A model generated the notes under the pieces. It saw nothing but the letters and a program-made list of their open reading frames with translations. It made no database searches and had not been told where the DNA came from. The position numbers were made by a program, and so were the translations under genes. From NCBI RefSeq assembly GCF_000153125.2, contig NZ_CM002299.1, positions 1,735,075-1,799,074 on the forward strand: a DNA stretch of 64,000 nt, given 5' to 3'. Shown here one piece after another: positions 53,168 through 60,862 of this stretch. The stretch is from Congregibacter litoralis KT71 (GTDB taxonomy: Bacteria > Pseudomonadota > Gammaproteobacteria > Pseudomonadales > Halieaceae). Position 1 is the stretch's first letter. Each line of letters opens with the position of its first letter.

Positions 53168-54247
53168 CTAGTCTTCGACGACGCGAGGTACGCGCTTGGG
53201 CATACCCGCCAGAATCTCGTAACCGATAGTGTCGGCTGCCGTGGCCACCTCGTCGACGGTGGGTTCCCCTCCCCAAAGGACCGCTTTCGCGCCGACAGCA
53301 ATATCCGGATGTTCCGTCACGTCCACGGTGATCATGTCCATGGAGACACGCCCGGCCAGGGGCGCGACCTTCCCATTGATGAACACCGGAGTACCATCGG
53401 GTGCATGGCGCGGATAGCCATCGCCATAACCTGCGGCCACCGTGGCGATGCGCGAGGGACGCCTCGCCTCCCAACGACCGCGATAGCCGACACGCTCACC
53501 CACGGATACGTCTCGCACGCTGATGACCTCGGCAACGAACTCCATGGCAGGCTTGAGGTTCAGGGTCGCCGCAGCAGCATCTGCAAGGGGGGAGCCGCCA
53601 TAGAGCATATAGCCGGGGCGAACCCAGTGCCGGTGACTCTCGGGTATCGTGAGGATCGCCGCGGAGTTGGCAAGGCTGTGGGCGTAGGCGGTGGTCGCTG
53701 CAACCTCATCAAAAGCCCGGACTTGCGCCTCCACACCGTTGTCTTTGGGTAGGTCCGCGCTGGAAAAATGCGTGCACAGGACAAGCTCCGGGTTTTTGGC
53801 TTTGCGCTCAAGTCTTTGCAATGCCTCGGCGGTGCGCTGGGGGCTGAAACCCAGGCGATGCATCCCCGTATCAATCTTTAGCCAACAGGCGAGGGGAGCA
53901 CTGAGCCCGGCTTTTTCAAGCCACTCGAGTTGATGCCACTCGTTGACACACAGGGTGAGGTCTTTGTGAGCCGCCTCGGGAACCTCGTCGGGGCTCTGGG
54001 GGCCCTCGAGCATCAGAACCGGTTTTTTGATGCCTGCATCGCGTAGGGCCAGGGCCTCGGATATACAGGCCACGGCGAAGCCGTCCACGATGTCATTGAG
54101 GGCCTCGCTCGCGGTGGTGATGCCATGCCCGTAGGCGTCTGCTTTTACGCAGGCCATGATGCGCGACCGGGGCGCCTCCTCGCGAACGCGTCGGGCGTTG
54201 TGACGGAGGTTGCCCGTCAGAATTCTTGCGAGGGTGGGGCGTGCCAC
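53168..54247 (-). CDS. alr: alanine racemase
   Basis: 359 residues from GTG 54247, giving (M)ARPTLARILTGNLRHN, the usual Alr start. The frame is open upstream to 54388 but that overlaps the aminotransferase gene. PLP-binding Lys35 lies in MACVKADAYGHG. The second catalytic base lies in VGERVGYRGRW, and the C-terminal domain includes RVSMDMITVDVT and WGGEPTVDEVA. Interconverts L- and D-alanine. The GTG follows the aminotransferase stop after a single base, so it is translated as the last gene of the D-amino-acid/5-oxoproline operon. This points to a catabolic or recycling role beside any cell-wall role. Confidence 0.95.
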   Translation of the reverse strand: MARPTLARILTGNLRHNARRVREEAPRSRIMACVKADAYGHGITTASEALNDIVDGFAVACISEALALRDAGIKKPVLMLEGPQSPDEVPEAAHKDLTLCVNEWHQLEWLEKAGLSAPLACWLKIDTGMHRLGFSPQRTAEALQRLERKAKNPELVLCTHFSSADLPKDNGVEAQVRAFDEVAATTAYAHSLANSAAILTIPESHRHWVRPGYMLYGGSPLADAAAATLNLKPAMEFVAEVISVRDVSVGERVGYRGRWEARRPSRIATVAAGYGDGYPRHAPDGTPVFINGKVAPLAGRVSMDMITVDVTEHPDIAVGAKAVLWGGEPTVDEVATAADTIGYEILAGMPKRVPRVVED

Positions 54248-54248
54248 C

Positions 54249-55106
54249 TCAGTACTCGTAGCGGTGCTGACTGAACAGGGTTTCCGCCTCGAGCCAGACG
54301 TCACCGACCTCACCGTTACCCACGGGCCTGCCCTCGATGGCGACAACCGGGGCCACCTCCTTGCTGGAGCTGGTGAGCCAGACCTCATCGGCGTTGTCCA
54401 CTTCGTCCCGGGTGATGACGCGTTCCTGAACCGTGCGGGAAGAGTGCTTTTTCAACATATCGAGGAGCATGAGTCGCGTAATTCCCGGCAGCTTCTGATG
54501 ATCCAGGAGGGGCGTGGAGATAACGCCGTCCTTAACGATAAAAACATTACAGGCCGCCGCTTCCGTCAGTTCGTCCTGGCTGTTGAACAGCAGCGTTTCA
54601 TGGTGGCCTCGGGAGTGTCCGTGCTGGTAGTGCATCACGTTCCCCAGCAAGGATGTGGATTTAATGTTGCACCGCTGCCAGCGAAGATCCCGGGTCGCCG
54701 ACACCTCAAAGCGCGTTGCGAGGGCTTTGTCAGCAATCGGCGGTGGTGCTATTTCGAAGGCAAAGGCAAAACGCGTCGCCTCTATACCCACGGGCATGGC
54801 GTGATTGCGCTTGCTGTCCGCACCCCGGCTGATCTGAATGTAGATACCCAGGTTTTCGCTCTCGTTGGCAGCGGCGAGCTCATCGACGATTCCGCGCCAT
54901 TCCTCGTGGTCGATATGCAGCTTGAGTTCGATGGCATCGAGGCCTGCTTGCATGCGTGCCAGGTGCGGGCCCAGGCCGACGCTTTTTCCGCTGTAAACGG
55001 GTATGACTTCATAGATGCCATCGCCGAAAAGAAAACCGCGGTCCATGGGCGATATCTTTGCCTCGCTCATAGGCATGAACTGCCCATTGAGATAAACCTG
55101 ACTCAT
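54249..55106 (-). CDS. dat: D-amino-acid aminotransferase (class IV PLP enzyme)
   Basis: 285 residues. Class IV fold: VYLNGQFMPMSEAKISPMDRGFLFGDGIYEVIPVY, catalytic Lys149 in LRWQRCNIKSTSLLGNV, then ELTEAAACNVFIVKDGVI and LPGITRLMLLDM. The RCNIKS context and the N-terminal GDGIYEVIPVYSG favour D-alanine/D-glutamate transaminases over branched-chain enzymes or aminodeoxychorismate lyase. Likely reaction: D-Ala plus 2-oxoglutarate to pyruvate plus D-Glu, reversible. It lies between the DUF4392 cyclase-like gene (37-base gap) and alr (one base), which matches that reaction. Confidence 0.9.
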   Translation of the reverse strand: MSQVYLNGQFMPMSEAKISPMDRGFLFGDGIYEVIPVYSGKSVGLGPHLARMQAGLDAIELKLHIDHEEWRGIVDELAAANESENLGIYIQISRGADSKRNHAMPVGIEATRFAFAFEIAPPPIADKALATRFEVSATRDLRWQRCNIKSTSLLGNVMHYQHGHSRGHHETLLFNSQDELTEAAACNVFIVKDGVISTPLLDHQKLPGITRLMLLDMLKKHSSRTVQERVITRDEVDNADEVWLTSSSKEVAPVVAIEGRPVGNGEVGDVWLEAETLFSQHRYEY

Positions 55107-55143
55107 AGTGCTGTACTCTTAAAAAGTAGCAAGTAATAAGCTG

Positions 55144-55992
55144 TTAGTTCTTTACCGGAGCATGGCTCTCGACGAGACGCTGGAGCTCCGTGAGGAGTTC
55201 TGCGCCGGCAGCGGCCGGTAAGCCATCCTCTGTCAGGGTGTTTTCCCGCGTCACGCCGTCAATGCTGCCACGCTCCGACAGATACTGAAGGGTCTCTTCA
55301 TGAGTGATGGCTGTCAGCAGCCGTGTGTCCGTGAGGGCCTCCAAAACAGCAATCAAGGCATAGCCGCCCCAGTTGGATACGTCCGCAACGAGCAGCTCAT
55401 CGCAGCTGGTTGCCGCGCCATGAATATCCAGAGCGCTGACTTCCGCCTGAAGTTTCCCCATACCGATTTCGTTACCGCCGTCGCCTATGGCGATGCTCGG
55501 CGCCGCAGACTCTGTTAGATAGTAATCAAATATCGCGCAGCGTGGGGATATGTCCTCGCCCCGCATATTGTAGTAGTGGTTATCGGCGGCGAGCCCCGGT
55601 CGCTCGATGGATACAATCGCATCGGGTCTCAGGGAAGCGAGGGAGTCCCGGGCTTCTGTCAGGCCGTCTTCGAGATTAAAGGCCTGCAGTTTCAGCACTT
55701 TGAAATCCGCGCCCAGAGCGTCTGCCAGGGGAGCTGCACAGGCCAGATAGCAGTCCTTGCCCAGCTGCTCCAGGGCCTGATACAAAGCGATGGCTCCCAG
55801 GGGGCCATCGGTTTCGAAGGTGTCGAGCACCGGGAATCCCGTGCCGATGAGAATTCTCTCAGAGCCCTCGAGAATCCGGGCAGCGCGCAGGCAATATCCC
55901 GGTGTCAGCGCGGGGCGGAGCTCCGCCATGCGCCGGAGGTTTTTTGCAACCAGCAAAGCTTCGATGGCATCGCTCAATGCGTCCAGGGTCAT
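55144..55992 (-). CDS. DUF4392 protein, C-terminal half of D-glutamate cyclase (DGLUCY-like)
   Basis: 282 residues, soluble. Blocks ILIGTGFPVLDTFETDGPLGAIALYQAL, VSIERPGLAADNHYYNMRGEDIS, SIAIGDGGNEIGMGKL and CDELLVADVSNWGGYAL are those of the DUF4392 domain. In vertebrates this domain is the C-terminal part of DGLUCY, which converts D-glutamate to 5-oxo-D-proline. The start overlaps the pxpC end by four bases. Its presence between 5-oxoprolinase subunits and a D-amino-acid aminotransferase fits a D-glutamate cyclase role. Whether it works alone or with the DUF1445 protein of the same operon is open. Confidence 0.87.
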   Translation of the reverse strand: MTLDALSDAIEALLVAKNLRRMAELRPALTPGYCLRAARILEGSERILIGTGFPVLDTFETDGPLGAIALYQALEQLGKDCYLACAAPLADALGADFKVLKLQAFNLEDGLTEARDSLASLRPDAIVSIERPGLAADNHYYNMRGEDISPRCAIFDYYLTESAAPSIAIGDGGNEIGMGKLQAEVSALDIHGAATSCDELLVADVSNWGGYALIAVLEALTDTRLLTAITHEETLQYLSERGSIDGVTRENTLTEDGLPAAAGAELLTELQRLVESHAPVKN

Positions 55993-56930
55993 TGGGGTGC
56001 GGGCTCCGGGATTCGTGAGCGTTCATAGACCTCGGCGAGATGCAGGGCATTATGCGCCCGGTGCTCGGAAATGGCTGCGAAAGTCACCGTATCTCCCGGT
56101 CGCAGTTGAGCGAGGGCAGCGCTATCCAGAGACAGAGCACAGCCGATCTTCGGGTAGCCTCCAATGGTTTGTCGATCATTGAGGAGCACGATGGGCTGCC
56201 CGTCAGCAGGTATCTGTATGGCGCCGGGAGCGATGCCTTCGGAGAGAATGCCCTGAATATCGCATTGGATAGGGGGGCCCTCAAGGCGGTAACCCATGCG
56301 ATCACAGCGGTCGCTTACCGTATAGTCGCTGCCGAAAAATCGTCGCTGCTCGAGGCGGGAGAAACGGGCGTGTTGATAACCCGGTACAACGCGCACCGTG
56401 GCGCGGTGGTGGTAGCTGGGTCGCAGGCGGGGCGGATACCACAGTAAGGGCACCCGGTCGCCCGGATGCACAGGAAGACAGTCACCGGTTTCCAGTTTTC
56501 CGCCATTCAGCCCGCCAATTCCTTCCCGGATCACGGTGGAGGTGCTGCCAAAACTATCGTTAATCGCGAGGCCACCGGCGACAGAAAGATAGCTGCGGCA
56601 ACCCGTGGTGCTGAATCCGAGACTGATCTCGTCACCGGCGTGGAGATCGATAACAGACCACATGGGTCGTTCCTTACCGTTCACCGTCAGGGGCAGCGTG
56701 GCACCGGTGACTGCAATCTGACTGTCGTCATTTGCGCGGAGGGACAGGCCTCCAAAGCTCACCTCGATCAGCGTGGCATTGGCATCGTTTTGCAGGAGTC
56801 GATTAGCCAGTGATGCGGCAATAAAATCCATGGGACCGCCCGTGGTGAGCCCGATGGCTGCCTGGGCAAAGCGTCCCCTATCCTGCAGCAGGCTGAGCAA
56901 TCCCGGCTGGAGAACCTCCAGAGTGCTCAC
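55989..56930 (-). CDS. pxpC: 5-oxoprolinase subunit C (biotin-dependent-carboxyltransferase-like)
   Basis: 313 residues. Family blocks: LEVLQPGLLSLLQDRGRFAQAAIGLTTGGPMDFIAASLANRLL, YLSVAGGLAINDSFGSTSTVIREGIGGLNG, RVVPGYQHARF, YTVSDRCDRMGYRLEGPPI and EGIAPGAIQIPADGQPIVLLNDRQTIGGYPKIG. KipA/PxpC proteins act with PxpA and PxpB to open 5-oxoproline to glutamate using ATP. It overlaps pxpB and the DUF4392 gene by four bases each, so the stoichiometry is presumably coupled. Confidence 0.94.
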   Translation of the reverse strand: MSTLEVLQPGLLSLLQDRGRFAQAAIGLTTGGPMDFIAASLANRLLQNDANATLIEVSFGGLSLRANDDSQIAVTGATLPLTVNGKERPMWSVIDLHAGDEISLGFSTTGCRSYLSVAGGLAINDSFGSTSTVIREGIGGLNGGKLETGDCLPVHPGDRVPLLWYPPRLRPSYHHRATVRVVPGYQHARFSRLEQRRFFGSDYTVSDRCDRMGYRLEGPPIQCDIQGILSEGIAPGAIQIPADGQPIVLLNDRQTIGGYPKIGCALSLDSAALAQLRPGDTVTFAAISEHRAHNALHLAEVYERSRIPEPAPQ

Positions 56931-57616
56931 AGGCTGCCTCCTGCGAGAAGAAAGTCTGAGCGGTCCATGGGGGTAAAACGCACGCGGTCCCCCACCTGTA
57001 CCGGCATGGGTACCTCGGCCTGGGGGTCAAACATTCGCTGGGGGGAGCGTCCAATGAGATTCCATCCCCCGGGCGAGGGGGCGGGGTAAACCGCTGTTTG
57101 TCGATCAGCTATGGCGACGGCACCACGGGGCACCTTCTGTCGCGGTGTGCTCAGCCGAGGTGCCGCGATGCGCGGATCAACATCGCCGAGATAGGCAAAA
57201 CCCGGTGCGAAGCCAATGGCGTAGACGCGGTACTCCTGCTCACTGTGTATCCCGATAACATCATCGATGGAGAGACTTTTACTGTTTGCCAGAGTCTCAA
57301 GATCCTCCCCGCTCTCGGGGCTGTAATACACGGGAATCTCCACGAGTCGGCCGCTGCCGATGGTGGCATGGGCAAGGGCAGGTCGGCAGTCCCTGATGCA
57401 TTGGCTAATGTGGTAGCGGTCGCTCTGGAGGGGGTCGTACAGCACCAGCAGCGAGGCATAGGACGGAATAAGATCCACCAGCGTTGATCCAAGCTTGGGC
57501 CTGAGCGCATCGCCCAGGGCCTGCACCCTCGCGGCGACGGTAGGGGAGCTTTCATCACCTAAGTAAACAATGAGCGCGGCTTCACCGGCACATTCAATTT
57601 TCAGCGTGTCCGTCAT
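56927..57616 (-). CDS. pxpB: 5-oxoprolinase subunit B (KipI-like)
   Basis: 229 residues. Typical PxpB/KipI blocks: ALIVYLGDESSPTVAARVQAL, LVDLIPSYASLLVLYDPL, VEIPVYYSPESGEDLETLA, VYAIGFAPGFAYLGDVDPRIAAPRLSTPRQKVPRGAVAIADRQTAVYPAPSPGGWNLIGRSP. It forms the phosphotransferase part of the ATP-dependent 5-oxoprolinase with PxpC. ATGA-type overlaps join it to both pxpA and pxpC. A Bacillus-style KipI role (kinase inhibitor) is unlikely in this context. Confidence 0.95.
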   Translation of the reverse strand: MTDTLKIECAGEAALIVYLGDESSPTVAARVQALGDALRPKLGSTLVDLIPSYASLLVLYDPLQSDRYHISQCIRDCRPALAHATIGSGRLVEIPVYYSPESGEDLETLANSKSLSIDDVIGIHSEQEYRVYAIGFAPGFAYLGDVDPRIAAPRLSTPRQKVPRGAVAIADRQTAVYPAPSPGGWNLIGRSPQRMFDPQAEVPMPVQVGDRVRFTPMDRSDFLLAGGSL

Positions 57617-58347
57617 GCCGCGACAGTGAGGAGCTTTCTGATGTCTTGGATGGCCTGCACACCTTCGGCGTTATCACCATGAACACAGAGGCTGTCCACC
57701 TGCAGTGTCAGGGTGTCGCCGGAAACCGTGGTGACCGTAGACGCCGTTGCCAACTGCTCTACCTGAGCCAGCATGCGCGCTTTGTTGTGCACAGCGCCGG
57801 CTTTTCGCCGGGAGAGTAGGCGTCCGTCATCGTCGTAGCAGCGGTCGGCGAACGCCTCAAAGAGCAGAGCAAGATCCAGCTTGCTGGCTTCTTCCCGATG
57901 TCGCTCAGCCTCTACCGTGGCCTGCAGCATCAGCTTCAGCGGCTTAGGGTAATCGGCCACGGTGCGCATTATGGTGTCGCGTATCCCGGTGTTCGCCATC
58001 ATGTCGTTATACAAAGCGCCGTGAGGTTTTACGTAGTCAATACTGACGCCCAGAGTGTTTGCCATACCATCGATGGCAGCGATCTGATACAGCAGCGCGC
58101 TGCGAAGCTCCTCGGGAGACATGGCCATGCTGCGTCGGCCAAAGCCCACCAGATCAGGGTAGGCCGGATGGGCGCCGACGGTTACACCGTGCGCCGCTGC
58201 CAGCCTGAGGGTTTTTTCAATAGTGAGGGGGTCGCCCCCGTGAAAGCCGCAGGCCAGATTGGCCTGGTCAAGAAAAGGCATCACCTCTTCATCGAGGCCC
58301 ATGCGCCAGTTGCCATAGCTCTCGCCCAAATCACAGTTTAAAAGCAC
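57613..58347 (-). CDS. pxpA: 5-oxoprolinase subunit A (LamB/YcsF family)
   Basis: 244 residues, usual family length. It begins LLNCDLGESYGNWRMGLDEEVMPFLDQANLACGFHGGDPLTIEKTLRLAAAHGVTVGAHPAYPDLVGFGRR, the diagnostic polysaccharide-deacetylase-like metal-site region, and ends LCVHGDNAEGVQAIQDIR. It is the hydrolytic subunit of PxpABC, which converts 5-oxoproline to glutamate at the cost of ATP. It starts 11 bases after the DUF1445 gene and overlaps pxpB by four bases. Confidence 0.96.
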   Translation of the reverse strand: MLLNCDLGESYGNWRMGLDEEVMPFLDQANLACGFHGGDPLTIEKTLRLAAAHGVTVGAHPAYPDLVGFGRRSMAMSPEELRSALLYQIAAIDGMANTLGVSIDYVKPHGALYNDMMANTGIRDTIMRTVADYPKPLKLMLQATVEAERHREEASKLDLALLFEAFADRCYDDDGRLLSRRKAGAVHNKARMLAQVEQLATASTVTTVSGDTLTLQVDSLCVHGDNAEGVQAIQDIRKLLTVAA

Positions 58348-58358
58348 CAGATGCCCTC

Positions 58359-59150
58359 CTATAAAACCGCCAGCTCGGCATTACGCAGATCCGTTACCAG
58401 CATGCAGCCCGGACTGTGGGTGATGGCCAGAGGCGGCGCCGCCTTCTCCAGGGCTACCTGGGGAGTAACACCGCAGGCCCAGAACAGGGGAACTTCGCCT
58501 TCGTGAATGCTCACGAGGTCGCCGTAGTCCGGCGCCGCAATATTCTCGATGCCGATGGCCGCCGGGTCTCCAAAATGCAGGGGGGCGCCATGGACGGCGG
58601 GAAAACGACTGCAAACCTGAATGGCGCGAATAGCGTCTGCGGGTAAGAAGGGACGCATGCTGACGACCATATCGCCTGCGAAGGGGCCCGCGGTCTCGCA
58701 GGGAATGTTGCTGCGATACATGGGCACGTTGACCCTTTCGCTCACATTGCGCACGTCAAGGCCCGCCTCCAACAGGGCTTCCTCAAAGGAGAAGGAACAG
58801 CCCAGGGCGAAGGTCACGAGGTCGTCGGTCCATAGCTCTGTGATGTTGTCGCACTCATTGATCAGAGCGCCATCACGGAAAACCCGGTAGGACGAAACAT
58901 CCGTGCGGATATCCATAGCGCCCAGCTTGGGCAGGGCGGTATCGCCCGGCGCAGCGCTGCAGGCGATGAGGGGACAAGGTCTGGGGTTAGCCTGGCAGAA
59001 ACGCAGAAAATCCGCTGCCCAAAGGGAGGGCAGGATAACGATATTGCATTGTACGAAGCCGGGAGCGACGCCCGAGGTGTTCCCCGTAAACTCGCCACGG
59101 CGTATCTGTTGCCGGAGCGCGGCAGGGGAGATATCTGCTAAAGCGTTCAC
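58359..59150 (-). CDS. DUF1445 (UPF0317/YcsI) protein, N-terminal half of D-glutamate cyclase; annotated elsewhere as putative hydro-lyase
   Basis: 263 residues, GTG start with AAGGA about seven bases upstream. Family blocks: [97 protein letters not shown] and [14 protein letters not shown]. In Bacillus the homologue YcsI sits with the kipI/kipA/ycsF genes. In vertebrates the domain is fused to DUF4392 in DGLUCY, and both domains occur here as separate genes of one operon. It is the first gene of that operon and divergent from the acyl-CoA synthetase. Confidence 0.93.
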   Translation of the reverse strand: MNALADISPAALRQQIRRGEFTGNTSGVAPGFVQCNIVILPSLWAADFLRFCQANPRPCPLIACSAAPGDTALPKLGAMDIRTDVSSYRVFRDGALINECDNITELWTDDLVTFALGCSFSFEEALLEAGLDVRNVSERVNVPMYRSNIPCETAGPFAGDMVVSMRPFLPADAIRAIQVCSRFPAVHGAPLHFGDPAAIGIENIAAPDYGDLVSIHEGEVPLFWACGVTPQVALEKAAPPLAITHSPGCMLVTDLRNAELAVL

Positions 59151-59296
59151 CGTATCATCCTTAAGTTGCCCCTTGACTCCATGAGAGATTGTGTTCCCCG
59201 AGAGAACAGGAAAAAGCGCAGGAAGCAGAGTACCTGAGCGTCGATATTTTCTATAGTATCTTCAAGATTAGGAATGATAATAATCAGGAGTTCCGG
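59151..59296. other. divergent promoter region between the D-amino-acid operon and the acyl-CoA synthetase
   Basis: 146 bases without a gene. The right half is AT-rich (around 59243-59290) and probably carries the promoter of the synthetase. I cannot fix -35/-10 boxes or an operator. Confidence 0.4.
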
Positions 59297-60862
59297 ATGC
59301 CCCATCCCAGCGAAACCGCCAAGACCTATCCCCATAAACCCGCCATCATCGTCGCGGATGCCCTGGGGGGTGGGGATACCATGGTGACCTATCGCGAGCT
59401 CGACGAGCGATCCAACCAGGCGGCCCAGTTGTTTCGCTCCCTGGGTCTGCGTACCGGCGACCACATTGCGTTGATGATGGAGAACCGCCGGGAGTACCTG
59501 GAAATTTGCTGGGGTGCCCAGCGAGCGGGTTTGATCTACACCGCTATAAGCAGTCATCTGAAGGCCGAGGAAACCGCCTACATACTCACGAACTGCGAGG
59601 CCAGACTGTTTATTGCCTCACCCAAAGTGGCTGAGGTGGCACAGGCGGCGGCGAGTCATGCGACGGGCGTGACTCACCATTTTATGGTGGGTGGTGTTCG
59701 GGAGAACTTTGAATCCTGGGAAGAGGCAACGGACGCGCAGCCCGATACGCCAATTGATGACCAGGCCAATGGTGTGCCCATGCTGTATTCGTCGGGAACC
59801 ACGGGGCAGCCCAAGGGCGTTTTTGTCCCTCCGGAGTCGAACGATGTCCATGCGCCCCATTTTCTGGCTCCGACTCTCGGTGCGGCCTTTGGGTTTGGCG
59901 AGGAGACGGTGTATCTGTCGCCGGCGCCGCTTTATCACGCTGCTCCGCTGCACTACAACATGCTCACGCTCTACATGGGTGGCACCACAGTCATCATGGA
60001 ACAGTTCGATCCGGAGCACGCCCTGGCCCTGATCGAAGAGCACCGCGTTACCCACAGCCAGTGGGTGCCCATCATGTTCGTGCGCATGCTGAAGCTCCCG
60101 GAGGCGCTGCGGAACAAATACGACCTCAGTTCCATGCAGTTTGCGATTCATGCGGCTGCTCCCTGTCCCATAGAAACCAAAGAAAAAATGATCGACTGGT
60201 GGGGGCCCGTGATTGTGGAGTACTACGCCGCAAGCGAGTCCATCGGGGCGACGCTCATTGACTCTCCTCAATGGCTCACCCACAAAGGCTCCGTAGGGCG
60301 GGCGATGATGGGAGAGGTTCATATCGTGGACGAGGAGGGGCATGAGCTCCCTCCCGGGGAAATTGGTGCTATTTACTTCAGCGGTTCCCAGGCCACTTTT
60401 GAGTATTACAAGGAGCCGGAGAAAACCGCCGAGTCCTACAACGAACGGGGCTGGGCCAACACCGGCGACGTCGGCTACCTCGATGAGGAGGGCTACCTGT
60501 ATCTGACGGACCGCAAGCATTTCATGATTATCAGTGGCGGCGTCAATATTTATCCTCAGGAAGTGGAGAATCTGCTGATCACCCACGACAAGGTCGCGGA
60601 TGTGGCCGTGTTCGGTATCCCTCACGAGGAATTTGGCGAAGAGGTCAAGGCCGTGGTGCAGCCTCAGAACTGGGTGGACGCCACGGATGAAGTTGCCATC
60701 GAGCTCATGGAGTGGCTGCGGGATCGTCTTTCACACATTAAGATCCCTCGCTCCATTGACTTCAATGAGAAGCTGCCGCGACTGGACAACGGCAAGCTTT
60801 ACAAGCGCCACCTGGTGGAGGAATACCGTGCAGCGGCGCGGGATGACTCTCTCAAGGAGTAG
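59297..60862 (+). CDS. AMP-forming acyl-CoA synthetase
   Basis: 521 residues from ATG 59297, with CAGGAG seven bases upstream; the frame open to 59189 adds no family sequence. Adenylate-forming enzyme: P-loop-like MLYSSGTTGQPKG, A5-type EYYAASESIG, the hinge and A8 region GWANTGDVGYLDEEGYLYLTDRKHFMIISGGVNIYPQEVEN, and the catalytic Lys region LPRLDNGKLYKRHL. It activates a carboxylic acid to its CoA ester; the sequence style is that of medium/long-chain or aromatic acyl-CoA ligases, and the substrate cannot be told. Its last 11 bases overlap the 3' end of the convergent RND gene. Confidence 0.93.
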   Translation: MPHPSETAKTYPHKPAIIVADALGGGDTMVTYRELDERSNQAAQLFRSLGLRTGDHIALMMENRREYLEICWGAQRAGLIYTAISSHLKAEETAYILTNCEARLFIASPKVAEVAQAAASHATGVTHHFMVGGVRENFESWEEATDAQPDTPIDDQANGVPMLYSSGTTGQPKGVFVPPESNDVHAPHFLAPTLGAAFGFGEETVYLSPAPLYHAAPLHYNMLTLYMGGTTVIMEQFDPEHALALIEEHRVTHSQWVPIMFVRMLKLPEALRNKYDLSSMQFAIHAAAPCPIETKEKMIDWWGPVIVEYYAASESIGATLIDSPQWLTHKGSVGRAMMGEVHIVDEEGHELPPGEIGAIYFSGSQATFEYYKEPEKTAESYNERGWANTGDVGYLDEEGYLYLTDRKHFMIISGGVNIYPQEVENLLITHDKVADVAVFGIPHEEFGEEVKAVVQPQNWVDATDEVAIELMEWLRDRLSHIKIPRSIDFNEKLPRLDNGKLYKRHLVEEYRAAARDDSLKE

